Positions 36,315 through 44,718 of a DNA stretch of 64,000 nucleotides are shown in pieces. How positions within the stretch are numbered: the stretch's first letter is position 1; each line of letters opens with the position of its first letter. The stretch is taken from NCBI RefSeq assembly GCF_018449775.1, contig NZ_JAAVVB010000003.1, positions 496,001 to 560,000 on the forward strand. The letters run 5' to 3'. The translations under genes and the position numbers were made by a program. The notes beneath the pieces are model-generated. The model saw nothing but the letters and a program-made list of their open reading frames with translations. It was not told the origin of the DNA and made no database searches. Origin of the DNA: Mucilaginibacter sp. dw_454 (GTDB lineage Bacteria > Bacteroidota > Bacteroidia > Sphingobacteriales > Sphingobacteriaceae).

Positions 36315-36692
36315 TTAACGGGTAAGCTCGGCTGCTTTGGCAGTTGGCTTACCTATCCTTTTATCCCTGCGCGATACAAGTTCGCAAAGCTGAATGGCGG
36401 CGGTTTCAAAATCGTCATGCTCATCGCTAAGCAGCAGCCAGGCGGTATCAAACACTTCGCCTTCGTTAAATACAAAATCGGTGATGGCCGGTATGTCGGC
36501 TTTAAGGCTGGCATGATGCTCGCGCGTAGTCGCTATCCAAACGCCATTGTGGTGGCTATTTTTATTGAGCTTCCTGAAAATCAATACAATCTTTTTCTCC
36601 CAGTAAATATAATACATGCCTATGGCCGGTTTAATAACTACACTAGCCGGTAAATAATCTATCAAAAAATCAAAAGGCATTGGTTTTTTCAC
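36315..36692 (-). CDS. Uncharacterised 125-aa protein in operon with Crp/Fnr regulator
   Basis: The product shows a mixed alpha/beta pattern with two aromatic-rich strands (MYYIYWEKKIVLIFRKL, GVWIATTREHH) and an acidic helix (LLSDEHDDFETAAIQLCELV). There is no signal peptide or membrane segment. I do not recognise it. It lies 7 nt after the Crp/Fnr gene on the same strand, so it is probably co-transcribed and may be a regulator partner or target. Confidence 0.75.
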   Translation of the reverse strand: MKKPMPFDFLIDYLPASVVIKPAIGMYYIYWEKKIVLIFRKLNKNSHHNGVWIATTREHHASLKADIPAITDFVFNEGEVFDTAWLLLSDEHDDFETAAIQLCELVSRRDKRIGKPTAKAAELTR

Positions 36693-36699
36693 TGACGAT

Positions 36700-37299
36700 T
36701 TATTTAATGTTTTTACTTTCCACGCGCTTTCTTATCCGGCTTAATGAGGGATTTGTTATACCCAAATAAGAAGATATATGGTAAGCCGGGATACGTTCAA
36801 CAATATGCGGATGCTGCTCTAATAACCGGGTATAGCGTTCCTCGTGCGAGAAGAAAATAAATTCTTCAGTACGTGATTGGGCAATGGTAAAAAATGATTC
36901 TGCCAGCAACCTGCCAAATTTAGCCCAATGGGGGTGGGTTTCATAAAGACCGTCAAGGTCTTTATAAGAGATGAAGAATATTTCAGAATCTTCCATCGCT
37001 TCAATAAAATACCAGCAAGGGTTGCGCGATATGAAACTCCTGAAAGAAACTACAAACTGGTTTTCAGAGAAAAAGTAGATGTTCTTATCTTCTTCCGTAT
37101 TTGGGTCGTGGTAGTAGATCCGGAATATCCCTTTAATAACCAAGCCCAAATCATTACAAACCATTTGCTGCATATTGAAGAAATCGCCCTTGTTCATCTT
37201 CCGGGTCTTCCAAAAAGGTTGGCTATCGCTGATGTCTTTATCAGTTAATGCGGCAAAATTTCTGAGGTGTTGCGCCAGGATTTCGTTTTTATCACTCAT
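36700..37299 (-). CDS. Crp/Fnr-family transcriptional regulator
   Basis: The 199-aa protein has a cyclic-nucleotide-binding-like N-domain (KGDFFNMQQMVCNDLGLVIKG, EEDKNIYFFSENQFVVSF) and a C-terminal HTH (ERIPAYHISSYLGITNPSLSRIRKR). No FeS cysteine cluster is seen. Bacteroidota have many such regulators with unknown ligands. The two CACTTAAGT palindromes in the upstream intergenic region may be its binding sites, controlling itself and the divergent membrane gene. Confidence 0.92.
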   Translation of the reverse strand: MSDKNEILAQHLRNFAALTDKDISDSQPFWKTRKMNKGDFFNMQQMVCNDLGLVIKGIFRIYYHDPNTEEDKNIYFFSENQFVVSFRSFISRNPCWYFIEAMEDSEIFFISYKDLDGLYETHPHWAKFGRLLAESFFTIAQSRTEEFIFFSHEERYTRLLEQHPHIVERIPAYHISSYLGITNPSLSRIRKRVESKNIK

Positions 37300-37387
37300 T
37301 TTTTTCTGCTATACCGGGTAGGTGCTAAAGCTCAAAGGTATCATCGTTTGTTATATTTCAAATATAACATCAATAGCACACAGGTAA

Positions 37388-37457
37388 TTTCACTTAAGTT
37401 AAAATTACTACTGTAATGTAAACGTCAGTTTTAAGACTGTTTTCACTTAAGTGAAAA
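37388..37457. promoter_or_regulatory. Two CACTTAAGT palindromes in the Crp/DUF308 intergenic region
   Basis: TTTTCACTTAAGTGAAAA (37440-37457) is an 18-bp perfect palindrome. A second, imperfect copy TTTCACTTAAGTTAAAA lies at 37388-37404, 52 nt upstream. They sit between the divergent Crp/Fnr gene and the DUF308-like gene, where operators for both would be expected. Which protein binds is inference. Confidence 0.6.
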
Positions 37458-37510
37458 ACGCGCCGAACGATACTCATGACCTTTGGTATCAGAAATCAAT
37501 AATTAAAATC

Positions 37511-38101
37511 ATGACATCAAACTCATCAACCAATGCAATAGCAGAAGTACAGGCTGTTGATACTGCCAGATCATTGCAAAAACTTTATTTTGTCCGCGCC
37601 GGCTTTTCCATACTTTGGGTAATTCTCGTCGCCCTTTTTTCAAAAAAATCGGTGGATGTTGCTACCGTACTACTAGTTATTTACCCTGCATGGGATGTAG
37701 CAGGCACCTTTCTTGATATCCGCGCAAATAGGGGATCTAAATCTAAAATGCCGCAATATATTAATGTGGTAATCAGTGCTGTCACTACGGTGGCTGTTGG
37801 GATTGCTTTGCAAAAGGGCGTGCCAGAAGCATTAATTGTTTTTGGTGCCTGGGCAATCGGAACAGGACTGATCCAACTGATTTTAGGTTTACGCCGTCGT
37901 AAACTTTTGGGCGGCCAATGGCCCATGATAATTAGCGGCGGCCAATCTATGATAGGTGGAACATCTTTTATCCTGCTGGCGCACGACCCTACAAAGGGAA
38001 TAGCCAGCCTGGCCGGGTATGCGGCATTTGGCGCTTTTTATTACTTGCTTACCGCATTTCGTCTGTCAAAAACTATTAAGGGTAACATTCAAATCGCCTA
38101 A
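37511..38101 (+). CDS. DUF308-like membrane protein
   Basis: The start is ATG 37511 (MTSNSSTNAIAEVQ); the open frame reaches further up to a GTG within the palindromic operator, which is unlikely to be translated. The 196-aa product has about six hydrophobic helices (FSILWVILVALF, TVLLVIYPAWDVAGTFLDI, YINVVISAVTTVAVGIAL, LIVFGAWAIGTGLIQLILG, and two more). This resembles the DUF308/HdeD group, whose role is not established. Probably controlled from the palindromes upstream. Confidence 0.8.
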   Translation: MTSNSSTNAIAEVQAVDTARSLQKLYFVRAGFSILWVILVALFSKKSVDVATVLLVIYPAWDVAGTFLDIRANRGSKSKMPQYINVVISAVTTVAVGIALQKGVPEALIVFGAWAIGTGLIQLILGLRRRKLLGGQWPMIISGGQSMIGGTSFILLAHDPTKGIASLAGYAAFGAFYYLLTAFRLSKTIKGNIQIA

Positions 38102-38121
38102 AGAAATAAAATCTTAACAAC

Positions 38122-38149
38122 AAAAGCCCTGCACAAATGTGGGGCTTTT
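38122..38149. terminator. Bidirectional terminator between DUF308-like and response-regulator genes
   Basis: AAAAGCCC (38122-38129) pairs with GGGCTTTT (38142-38149) around a 12-nt loop, with A/T runs on both sides. It overlaps the last codon of the response regulator on the minus strand. It fits convergent transcription ending from both sides. Confidence 0.8.
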
Positions 38150-38522
38150 AATAAGTTAATGGCTGATGATTTACCATCCGTACAACTTTAGTTACCATAT
38201 CTTCAACATCAAAGGGTTTACTGATATAGTCGTTTGCATCGCATTCGGCAGCAATTAATTCAATATTATTGGCTGTAGACAGGATGATAACCGGGACGAT
38301 TGATAAAGCAGGGATTTTTTTAATCTGCCTGCATAAACGATGTCCCGGACGGCTATTAATAAATTCATCCAGGAGTATTACATGCGGGCCAAAAGGGATG
38401 ATCTCCGAGAGATCTTCCGGCTCTGGTATGCTTAATGTTTCAAAACCTTGTTCTTGTAAAACAAACTCAACGATATGCCGGATATCCTGGTCATTCTCTA
38501 TTATCAACACCTTCTTCTTCAC
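38148..38522 (-). CDS. Single-domain response regulator (receiver)
   Basis: The 124-aa CheY-like protein has the acidic pair EN/D (IIENDQD), the phospho-Asp in VILLDEFINS (about residue 51), the Thr/Ser in ILSTANN and the Lys in YISKPFD. There is no output domain, so it acts through protein contacts. It lies upstream of no kinase here. It is on the minus strand after the polysaccharide co-polymerase gene with a 149-nt gap, so an independent promoter is likely. Confidence 0.93.
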   Translation of the reverse strand: MKKKVLIIENDQDIRHIVEFVLQEQGFETLSIPEPEDLSEIIPFGPHVILLDEFINSRPGHRLCRQIKKIPALSIVPVIILSTANNIELIAAECDANDYISKPFDVEDMVTKVVRMVNHQPLTY

Positions 38523-38671
38523 GCACGCGGGATTTAATCTTTACTAAGATAAAATACCTAACGGTAATAAGCAACATTTATACTTAATTAAAATTGGCTG
38601 TTTTTACCTGACAAGGCAAAAAGCACTTTCAGGACATTAAGAATGGTTTATATCACTGAGAAATAGCCTGC

Positions 38672-40984
38672 TTAACTTATCCGTCGCCCTATGCCATTAA
38701 ACAGCATGCTCATTTTAGGCAGCTGCCCGTCTTCATTCAGCTTTTTGATGTAAGGCAATAGTGATTTAGAGCTAAAGTTTTGCTTAACGATATACAAGGT
38801 AATATCGCATAACCTTGCCACAATGCTAACATCCGAAGTTGATTTACCAGGCGCGGTATCAACTATAATATGGTCGTAATTTGCACGCAGCCATTCAAAT
38901 AAATCTTCAATTCTTTTACGGTCAAGCAGTTCTGAGAAGCTGGAAATATAAGCGCCGCAGGTAATAATATCCAGGTTGCGGTAAGTAGCAGAGGTTTGTA
39001 TCACATCTTCTTTTAACGAGTTCCAGTCTAAATAACTGCTCAAACCCGGATGCTGCTCGGGTAAATTAAAAAACTCGTGAAATACCGGGTTGTATATATT
39101 CAACTCAATCAACATTGTTTTTTTGCCCGATGCAGCCAACGCAACCGCCAGATTTGCCGGAATAAAGCCATTGTCCTCGCCTTCCACACTTGAAGCAATC
39201 AAAGTAATGCGGCCCTTATTTTCGTTGTCATGCAAATAATGAAGCTGGGCGCGCAGGCGTCTAAACTGCTCAATTAGCTTGATGCTTAATTTTTCATTTA
39301 TTGCATCAAAAACAATGGGCGATCTTAGTTTAACTTTTTTAAACTCGCCAACAATAGGCAGGCCGGTACCTTGTTCTATCTCGCTGCGGGTAAGCACGCG
39401 GTTTCTGATGGTGTCGCGTGCAAAAATAATCACCAATGGTATCAGCAGTCCCAGCAATAAAGCAGCGGCAAAAGGTATAAGCGCTTTGGTAGATTTTAAT
39501 GGTAATACGTGCGCTTTATCAACCAGGCGGGCGTTTGCAAGGGTAGAGGCATAGCTTAATCCAATCTCTTCGCGTTTTTGCAGCAGGTAGGTATATAGAT
39601 CGTCTTTAATTTTTTGTTGGCGCTCCAGATTTGTCAACTCTCTTTCCTGACCCGGAATTTGTTCGATAGACGATTTGTAGCCCGAGCCAAAGTTTTGCAA
39701 CTGCTGCTGCATGGCCAAAAGCGATGACTTGATATTCTGTATATTGTCTTTTACAGCACTTTTAGTAGTTGCAATTTGCTTGTCTAAAGGTTCTAAAGCC
39801 GGGTTCTTGTCGGGCGTGGTTGCGGCCATCCTGCTGCGGTCTTGTTGCAGCTCGGCAAACCGTTGTACCAGGGTGAGCAATCCCGCATCTGCAATACCTA
39901 AAGTTGAAGGAATTTCGCGGTTGCCCGGGTTAGGCGAATTAAAATAATCTTCAATTTTGTTAATTACGTTTAATTGAACTTTAATGTCATTTAAACGGCC
40001 ATCATTTGACTGCTGGTTTTGCAAAAATACCTGTGACTGTAAGCCTATGTTGGTCAACCCTCTTTTGGCCCTGAAGTCTTCAACCTTACCTTCGGCGTTG
40101 TTTAACTCAAGTGTAAGCGAATCAAGCCGCTGATCAATAAATTTAAGCGTGTTTTGCGTAGTGGCATTCTTTTCGGCAATGTCTGCTTTGGTATAAAAGA
40201 CAATTAAATTATTTAAAAAATCTTTGCCGCGCTGCGGGATCTCGTCTGTTACCGAAATATCCAGCACAGATGCCAGTTTATCTGTCAGTACAACATCAAT
40301 AGATTTTTGATAGCCATCAACTGTGCTTTCCGGATCATTGATTTTAATGGGCATAGTTGACCCTATATAATCTCTGATATTTACATTAGGATCAATTTTA
40401 AACGACCCCAGGCCATTGTTTATGGTGTCTTTAAACTGATACTCGGCTGTATCTGCATTAGGCATCTTGAATAAAAACGACTCGGAGTTTTTTATATAGA
40501 TAACAAAACCCTTTGCTTTAACTGCCGCAGGTAAATTAGCCAGGTTGCTAAAAAGTTTGAAAGTAACAGGGCTTCTTCCGTACAGGTTCTGTTTACCAAG
40601 TATTTCGTTATACTTATAGTAATCTACATATAATTGTAAGTGATTAACTACTTCGGTAATTAAGTTTCGGGATTTTAATAGTTCAATTTCATTGTCAACA
40701 ACTTTGTCGTTGCCGGTTACGTCAAGTTCTTGTAAAACAGAGCCGGCCGACTTGGGGGTGTTATTGACGTCGTTATGTTCCTTGATAATGATGGTGGTAT
40801 CTACCTCATAAACCGGCTTTGCAAGTTTTGAATATACAATGGCTAAAGAAAGTGCAATGGCAATTGTTAATACAAACCAGGGCCAATAAAAAGTGTACTT
40901 TTTCAGTACATCCTTAATTTTAAAGGAATCATCCGTGACGAATGACCTTACTACTGGATAATTATCTGGTTGTTTAGACAGCAT
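38672..40984 (-). CDS. Wzc/GumC-like polysaccharide co-polymerase with degenerate kinase domain
   Basis: The 770-aa protein has TM1 (WPWFVLTIAIALSLAIVYSKL, about 34-54), a Wzz-type periplasmic region with long coiled coils (about 265-460), TM2 (ALIPFAAALLLGLLIPLVIIF, about 505-525) and a C-terminal BY-kinase-like domain. There the Walker A site reads ASSVEGEDNGFIPANLA (about 595-612), without the GKS/T lysine and serine of GEGKS. Walker A' is TMLIELNIYNP, with Glu for the first Asp, and Walker B is HIIVDTAP. No tyrosine-rich tail follows. So it probably controls chain length without autophosphorylation. It lies at the left end of the polysaccharide locus. Confidence 0.9.
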   Translation of the reverse strand: MLSKQPDNYPVVRSFVTDDSFKIKDVLKKYTFYWPWFVLTIAIALSLAIVYSKLAKPVYEVDTTIIIKEHNDVNNTPKSAGSVLQELDVTGNDKVVDNEIELLKSRNLITEVVNHLQLYVDYYKYNEILGKQNLYGRSPVTFKLFSNLANLPAAVKAKGFVIYIKNSESFLFKMPNADTAEYQFKDTINNGLGSFKIDPNVNIRDYIGSTMPIKINDPESTVDGYQKSIDVVLTDKLASVLDISVTDEIPQRGKDFLNNLIVFYTKADIAEKNATTQNTLKFIDQRLDSLTLELNNAEGKVEDFRAKRGLTNIGLQSQVFLQNQQSNDGRLNDIKVQLNVINKIEDYFNSPNPGNREIPSTLGIADAGLLTLVQRFAELQQDRSRMAATTPDKNPALEPLDKQIATTKSAVKDNIQNIKSSLLAMQQQLQNFGSGYKSSIEQIPGQERELTNLERQQKIKDDLYTYLLQKREEIGLSYASTLANARLVDKAHVLPLKSTKALIPFAAALLLGLLIPLVIIFARDTIRNRVLTRSEIEQGTGLPIVGEFKKVKLRSPIVFDAINEKLSIKLIEQFRRLRAQLHYLHDNENKGRITLIASSVEGEDNGFIPANLAVALAASGKKTMLIELNIYNPVFHEFFNLPEQHPGLSSYLDWNSLKEDVIQTSATYRNLDIITCGAYISSFSELLDRKRIEDLFEWLRANYDHIIVDTAPGKSTSDVSIVARLCDITLYIVKQNFSSKSLLPYIKKLNEDGQLPKMSMLFNGIGRRIS

Positions 40985-41203
40985 GTAGCATTAACTCCTG
41001 TAACCCAAAATAGTTGTGATTTTCAATGGTAGCGCCTAAAAAAGAAGGCCGGCGGTTATCAACCCAACAGTTAGAAGTTAAACTCAAAGAGTTTAGGTGT
41101 ATATTGAAAAAAGTATTGCAATTCATTTGGGTTGTATTATTAAAACCACTGTCGATTTTAAACTAAAGCTATCTGCAAAAACCTGATGCCATTTCTTCTT
41201 GTA

Positions 41204-41244
41204 ATAAACAGCATAGTATTGATTATCAATACCATGCTGTTTAT
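41204..41244. repeat. 41-bp near-perfect inverted repeat in the polysaccharide promoter region
   Basis: Each arm has 20 bp (ATAAACAGCATaGTATTGAT and inverse) around a single central T, with one mismatch (A41215/C41233). It lies in the 571-bp space between the co-polymerase gene (minus) and the first glycosyltransferase (plus). It could be an operator, an attenuator hairpin or a small mobile-element remnant. The rest of 40985-41555 shows no convincing gene. Confidence 0.7.
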
Positions 41245-41492
41245 CTGTTTTTGTCTACTTATTCTTGAAAAAATAGTAGGCACAGCATACTTAAAATTAA
41301 GCCTGATATTAGTCAAATATATAGATAAGATGCCGTTAAAATACCCTATGTGTAAAAGAAGATGCAATGTGTAAAAGTTATAAGCAGATTTGGTTGACCC
41401 CAATAATTGAAGAATTAACAAATAAACACGCTACACTGTTGATGCTAAAAAAAGACAAAAATTAAGTCAATATTGATTTCGGCTTTGAAACG

Positions 41493-41525
41493 TTGAGCTG
41501 CTTTAAAAAAAATAGCTTAGTTTTA
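41493..41525 (+). promoter_or_regulatory. Possible Bacteroidota promoter for the glycosyltransferase operon
   Basis: TTG at 41493-41495, 22 nt, then TAGTTTTA (41518-41525), seven of eight positions to TAnnTTTG. ATG follows at 41556. It is a weak match by eye only. Confidence 0.3.
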
Positions 41526-41555
41526 GGCTACAGTTGATCACTGTCTGCTACCTGT

Positions 41556-42623
41556 ATGAAAATAATTATTACTTCTCCATCGCTTGACATTAATACCAAC
41601 GTCAGCGGTATATCGGCAGTTACTAACTTTATTATAAAGCTCAATACCCAACATACTTATATCCATTTTGAGATAGGCAAGAAAGACGGCGAGAGCCGCG
41701 GACTAGCCTGGTTACTGGGTTTACTGGTAATGTATTGGAAATGGTTTTTCCTGATGTGCACCAGTCGTGATTTTATTCATTTCAATTTTCCTGTAGATAA
41801 GCGGTCCATCATTCGCGATGGCCCAATGATATTATTGGCTAAACTGTTTAGAAAAAGAATGTTGCTGCATTTGCATGGCGGCGAATATTTAATGCATGAT
41901 GACCATCCGGGTTGGGTAAAAACAATGATCCCGGCTATACTGTCAGGCAATAATCCCAAAATTGTTTTAAGTACGGTTGAGGAAGAATATATCATTAAAA
42001 AATACAACTGTAAAAACGTTTATACGCTACCAAATTGTATTGATTTGACAGAGGCGGAGAAGTTTGAACGCACAGAGCACCCCACCGACGGGTTAGTTTT
42101 ATTGTTTTTAGGTAGAGTTGTTACCGATAAAGGGCTGGAATATATTTTTCAGGCATTAAAAGCATTGAAAAATCAAGGTTTACCATTTACATTTGTGCTG
42201 GCCGGTAAGGGGCCTGACGAAGAAGAATACAAAACGAAGTTTAACGACCTTTTGGGAAAATCATTCGACTTTAGAGGCGTTGTGGGCGGCAAAAGCAAAT
42301 CAAACGCATTTAAAGATTGCGATGTTTTTTTATTGCCATCTTTTTTTGAAGGTTTACCTATTGCGTTGCTCGAAGCAATGTCATTTGGGTTGGTGCCTGT
42401 TACTACCGATGTTGGATCAATCGCGAATGTTGTGAAGCATGATATTAACGGCATATTAGTCAGAACAAAATCGAGCGAGGATATTGCGGACGCTATAATA
42501 AAATTAAGTAGCGACAGGGGATTTTTGCATCAATTAAGCACCAACGCGCGAAACACCATTTTTGAAGAATACAGCCCGGCCCGGTATTTTGATTTGTTGA
42601 ATAACATTTATCAATATGAATAG
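41556..42623 (+). CDS. GT4-family glycosyltransferase
   Basis: The 355-aa GT-B enzyme has the acceptor domain first (MLLHLHGGEYLMH) and then the sugar-nucleotide domain with VLLFLGRVVTDKGLEYIFQA, FVLAGKGPDEEEY and CDVFLLPSFFEGLPIALLEAM, the E-x7-E element of GT4. It should add one sugar to the repeat unit on the inner face of the membrane. It overlaps the deacetylase gene by 8 nt, so the two are coupled. Confidence 0.93.
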   Translation: MKIIITSPSLDINTNVSGISAVTNFIIKLNTQHTYIHFEIGKKDGESRGLAWLLGLLVMYWKWFFLMCTSRDFIHFNFPVDKRSIIRDGPMILLAKLFRKRMLLHLHGGEYLMHDDHPGWVKTMIPAILSGNNPKIVLSTVEEEYIIKKYNCKNVYTLPNCIDLTEAEKFERTEHPTDGLVLLFLGRVVTDKGLEYIFQALKALKNQGLPFTFVLAGKGPDEEEYKTKFNDLLGKSFDFRGVVGGKSKSNAFKDCDVFLLPSFFEGLPIALLEAMSFGLVPVTTDVGSIANVVKHDINGILVRTKSSEDIADAIIKLSSDRGFLHQLSTNARNTIFEEYSPARYFDLLNNIYQYE

Positions 42624-43533
42624 AATTTTAAACTTTCATTTGGTTAATAATATGGATTGGTTTGAACGAACCATTCTATATATCAAATCTAAGTTTGACC
42701 TGGTGAGTACAGACACACTTGATCTGTACTATCAAGGTAAAGTTGATCTGAAAAATGCCGTCCATATCACTGTTGATGATGGCGACGAAACGTTTTACCG
42801 TATTATTTACCCGGTTTTAAAAAAACACCAGATACCGGCTTCGTTATATGTTTCTCCAAAAATTTTTAAAGAGCGAATAAATTATTGGTTTCAGGAAATT
42901 GAAGGATATGATAAACACGTTATGCGCGAAATCATTTCTGAAGTTACCAATACACCATTGAAAAACCTGGATTCGTTACCCAATGATAACCTGATGAAGG
43001 TGATGAAGATTGAAAGAATTCATGAAATTTTAGCCGAATACCGCAAACGTACTAATACACCATTAAAACCTTATCAAAACATGAGCATTGATGAGCTTAG
43101 GGAGGTAGATAGGGAAGGACTTGTAACTATTGGTGCGCATACCATGAATCATCCTATTTTGCATAATGAAACCGACGAGGTTAGCAACGACGAAATAGGT
43201 AGTTCTATAACAGAGCTTGCCGAACTATTAGGTCATGAAATTACCTGTTTCTCTTATCCAAACGGAATACCTGACTATGATTTTACAGACAGGGAACGTA
43301 ATTGCCTTAGAGATAATAGAATAAAGCTGGGTTTTTCGACAGAAGCAACAGGTTTCTCAAGGAAAGACAGTATTTACAGTATCCCGCGTATTGGTGTTTC
43401 AAATAACGAAAGCAGCGCTTACTTTAAACTGAAGCTATTTGCAGGCCCTGCCTGGATTGTGATAAGAAAACTGAAGCCAAGCGGCGAGTATGTTAACCGT
43501 ACCGAGATAAAACGGATTATTGTGAACCGATAA
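42616..43533 (+). CDS. Polysaccharide deacetylase (CE4/NodB-like)
   Basis: The 305-aa protein has the NodB catalytic motif as ITVDDGDETF (family TFDDG, about residue 50) and the metal ligands in TIGAHTMNHPIL (H-x3-H, about 170-180), then ITCFSYPNG. No signal peptide is seen, so it may act on a lipid-linked precursor in the cytosol or use another export route. It removes N- or O-acetyl groups from sugars by family analogy. Its 3' end overlaps the convergent glycosyltransferase by 17 nt. Confidence 0.9.
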   Translation: MNRILNFHLVNNMDWFERTILYIKSKFDLVSTDTLDLYYQGKVDLKNAVHITVDDGDETFYRIIYPVLKKHQIPASLYVSPKIFKERINYWFQEIEGYDKHVMREIISEVTNTPLKNLDSLPNDNLMKVMKIERIHEILAEYRKRTNTPLKPYQNMSIDELREVDREGLVTIGAHTMNHPILHNETDEVSNDEIGSSITELAELLGHEITCFSYPNGIPDYDFTDRERNCLRDNRIKLGFSTEATGFSRKDSIYSIPRIGVSNNESSAYFKLKLFAGPAWIVIRKLKPSGEYVNRTEIKRIIVNR

Positions 43534-44620
43534 CCGTATTGTAAAAGTCTAAATATTTTATTGCTGCCTTATCAACCTGGTATTTTTCTAAACTGGTTTC
43601 GCGTTCTTTTTTAATCTGCTCCCTGCTTAACGACAAACTTAATGCCTCATCAATTTTAGGGACAAATGCTTCGGGATCAAAGGAATCGGCAATGTAACAA
43701 TAAGGCATTTCTTCGCCAATATCTGTAAGCGACAAAATAGGTGCTAATACACAAGGCTGCCCAATAAAAAAGGCCTCTAAAATAGTAATAGGCAAGCCCT
43801 CAAAAAGCGAGGTGTTTAAAAAACAATCACATCTATCCATCAACGAGTGGATTTGATCCGGCAACTTCACACCCAGGAAATGAATGTTGTTAACGGTTTT
43901 AAACAGGGCCAGGTCGCGCTCGCTGGTTTCTTCAAGAATACCGCAAATCAGGAATGATACTTTTTTATCCTGGTATAATGATGCTATGGCTACCGCCAGG
44001 GGATAGTTTTTCTGCTCTGAGAGTTTCCCAACCATCAGCACCAGTTTATGATCTTTATTGACTTTATATTCTTCAATAATTTTATCCGCGCTATCATTTA
44101 CAACCGGCGGAATTATTCCATTATCAATAACCGTTTTTAAGCAATCTCTTTCAATACTGGTTTTAATAGATGCGTTTGAACAGTAGATGCCGGGCGTATG
44201 TAAATTTGTCAATAACGTTGGTTTGCTCCATGGTTCTGGCGCGTTGTGAATTGTTGCAATAACCCTGGCCTTCATGATGTTAAATTTGAAGGCTTTTTTA
44301 TAGAGGCCCACAAACAAGTGCGATATTGGCAAATGTGTGTTAACAATATCGGGCTTAAATTCTTTTAAATATTCGCGGAAAAGCGTGAGGCTTTTAATAA
44401 TGGTGAAGTTTCGGCCGGGTTTTCTTTGCAGTGTAAAAACCTGTATATCGTGTGCTTCAAGTTCGCCTATTAAAAAAGTTTCAAAAGCAGCGTTCTTACG
44501 TTTGTCAATTAAAACTATAGATACGTCATTGCCCAGTTTTTTCTGCTCAAGGGCTAATAAAACCAAAAAAGTTTGTGCCCCACCCGCATACAGGTTGCAA
44601 ATAACATGACATATCCTCAT
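43517..44620 (-). CDS. GT4-family glycosyltransferase
   Basis: The 367-aa enzyme starts MRICHVICNLYAGGAQTFLVLLA, the usual N-domain glycine loop. It then has HKLVLMVGKLSEQKNYPLAVAI, VSFLICGILEE and CDCFLNTSLFEGLPITILEAF with the E-x7-E pair. It is on the minus strand, 98 nt after the DUF4832-like gene, and its stop overlaps the deacetylase stop region by 17 nt. Sugar specificity cannot be read. Confidence 0.93.
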   Translation of the reverse strand: MRICHVICNLYAGGAQTFLVLLALEQKKLGNDVSIVLIDKRKNAAFETFLIGELEAHDIQVFTLQRKPGRNFTIIKSLTLFREYLKEFKPDIVNTHLPISHLFVGLYKKAFKFNIMKARVIATIHNAPEPWSKPTLLTNLHTPGIYCSNASIKTSIERDCLKTVIDNGIIPPVVNDSADKIIEEYKVNKDHKLVLMVGKLSEQKNYPLAVAIASLYQDKKVSFLICGILEETSERDLALFKTVNNIHFLGVKLPDQIHSLMDRCDCFLNTSLFEGLPITILEAFFIGQPCVLAPILSLTDIGEEMPYCYIADSFDPEAFVPKIDEALSLSLSREQIKKERETSLEKYQVDKAAIKYLDFYNTVIGSQ

Positions 44621-44718
44621 ACCAACAAATAACGTACTAAAGGGTATTAATATTTTTAATATTTAAATGTGTTCAATATAAAAATATTTCAAACAATAAT
44701 CCCGCCCATTTCTGGTCA

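Noticed and set aside
41158..41421. 87-aa minus-strand frame in the polysaccharide control region
   Set aside because: It spans the 41-bp palindrome and reads a mirrored peptide pattern from it; no start context or family is visible.
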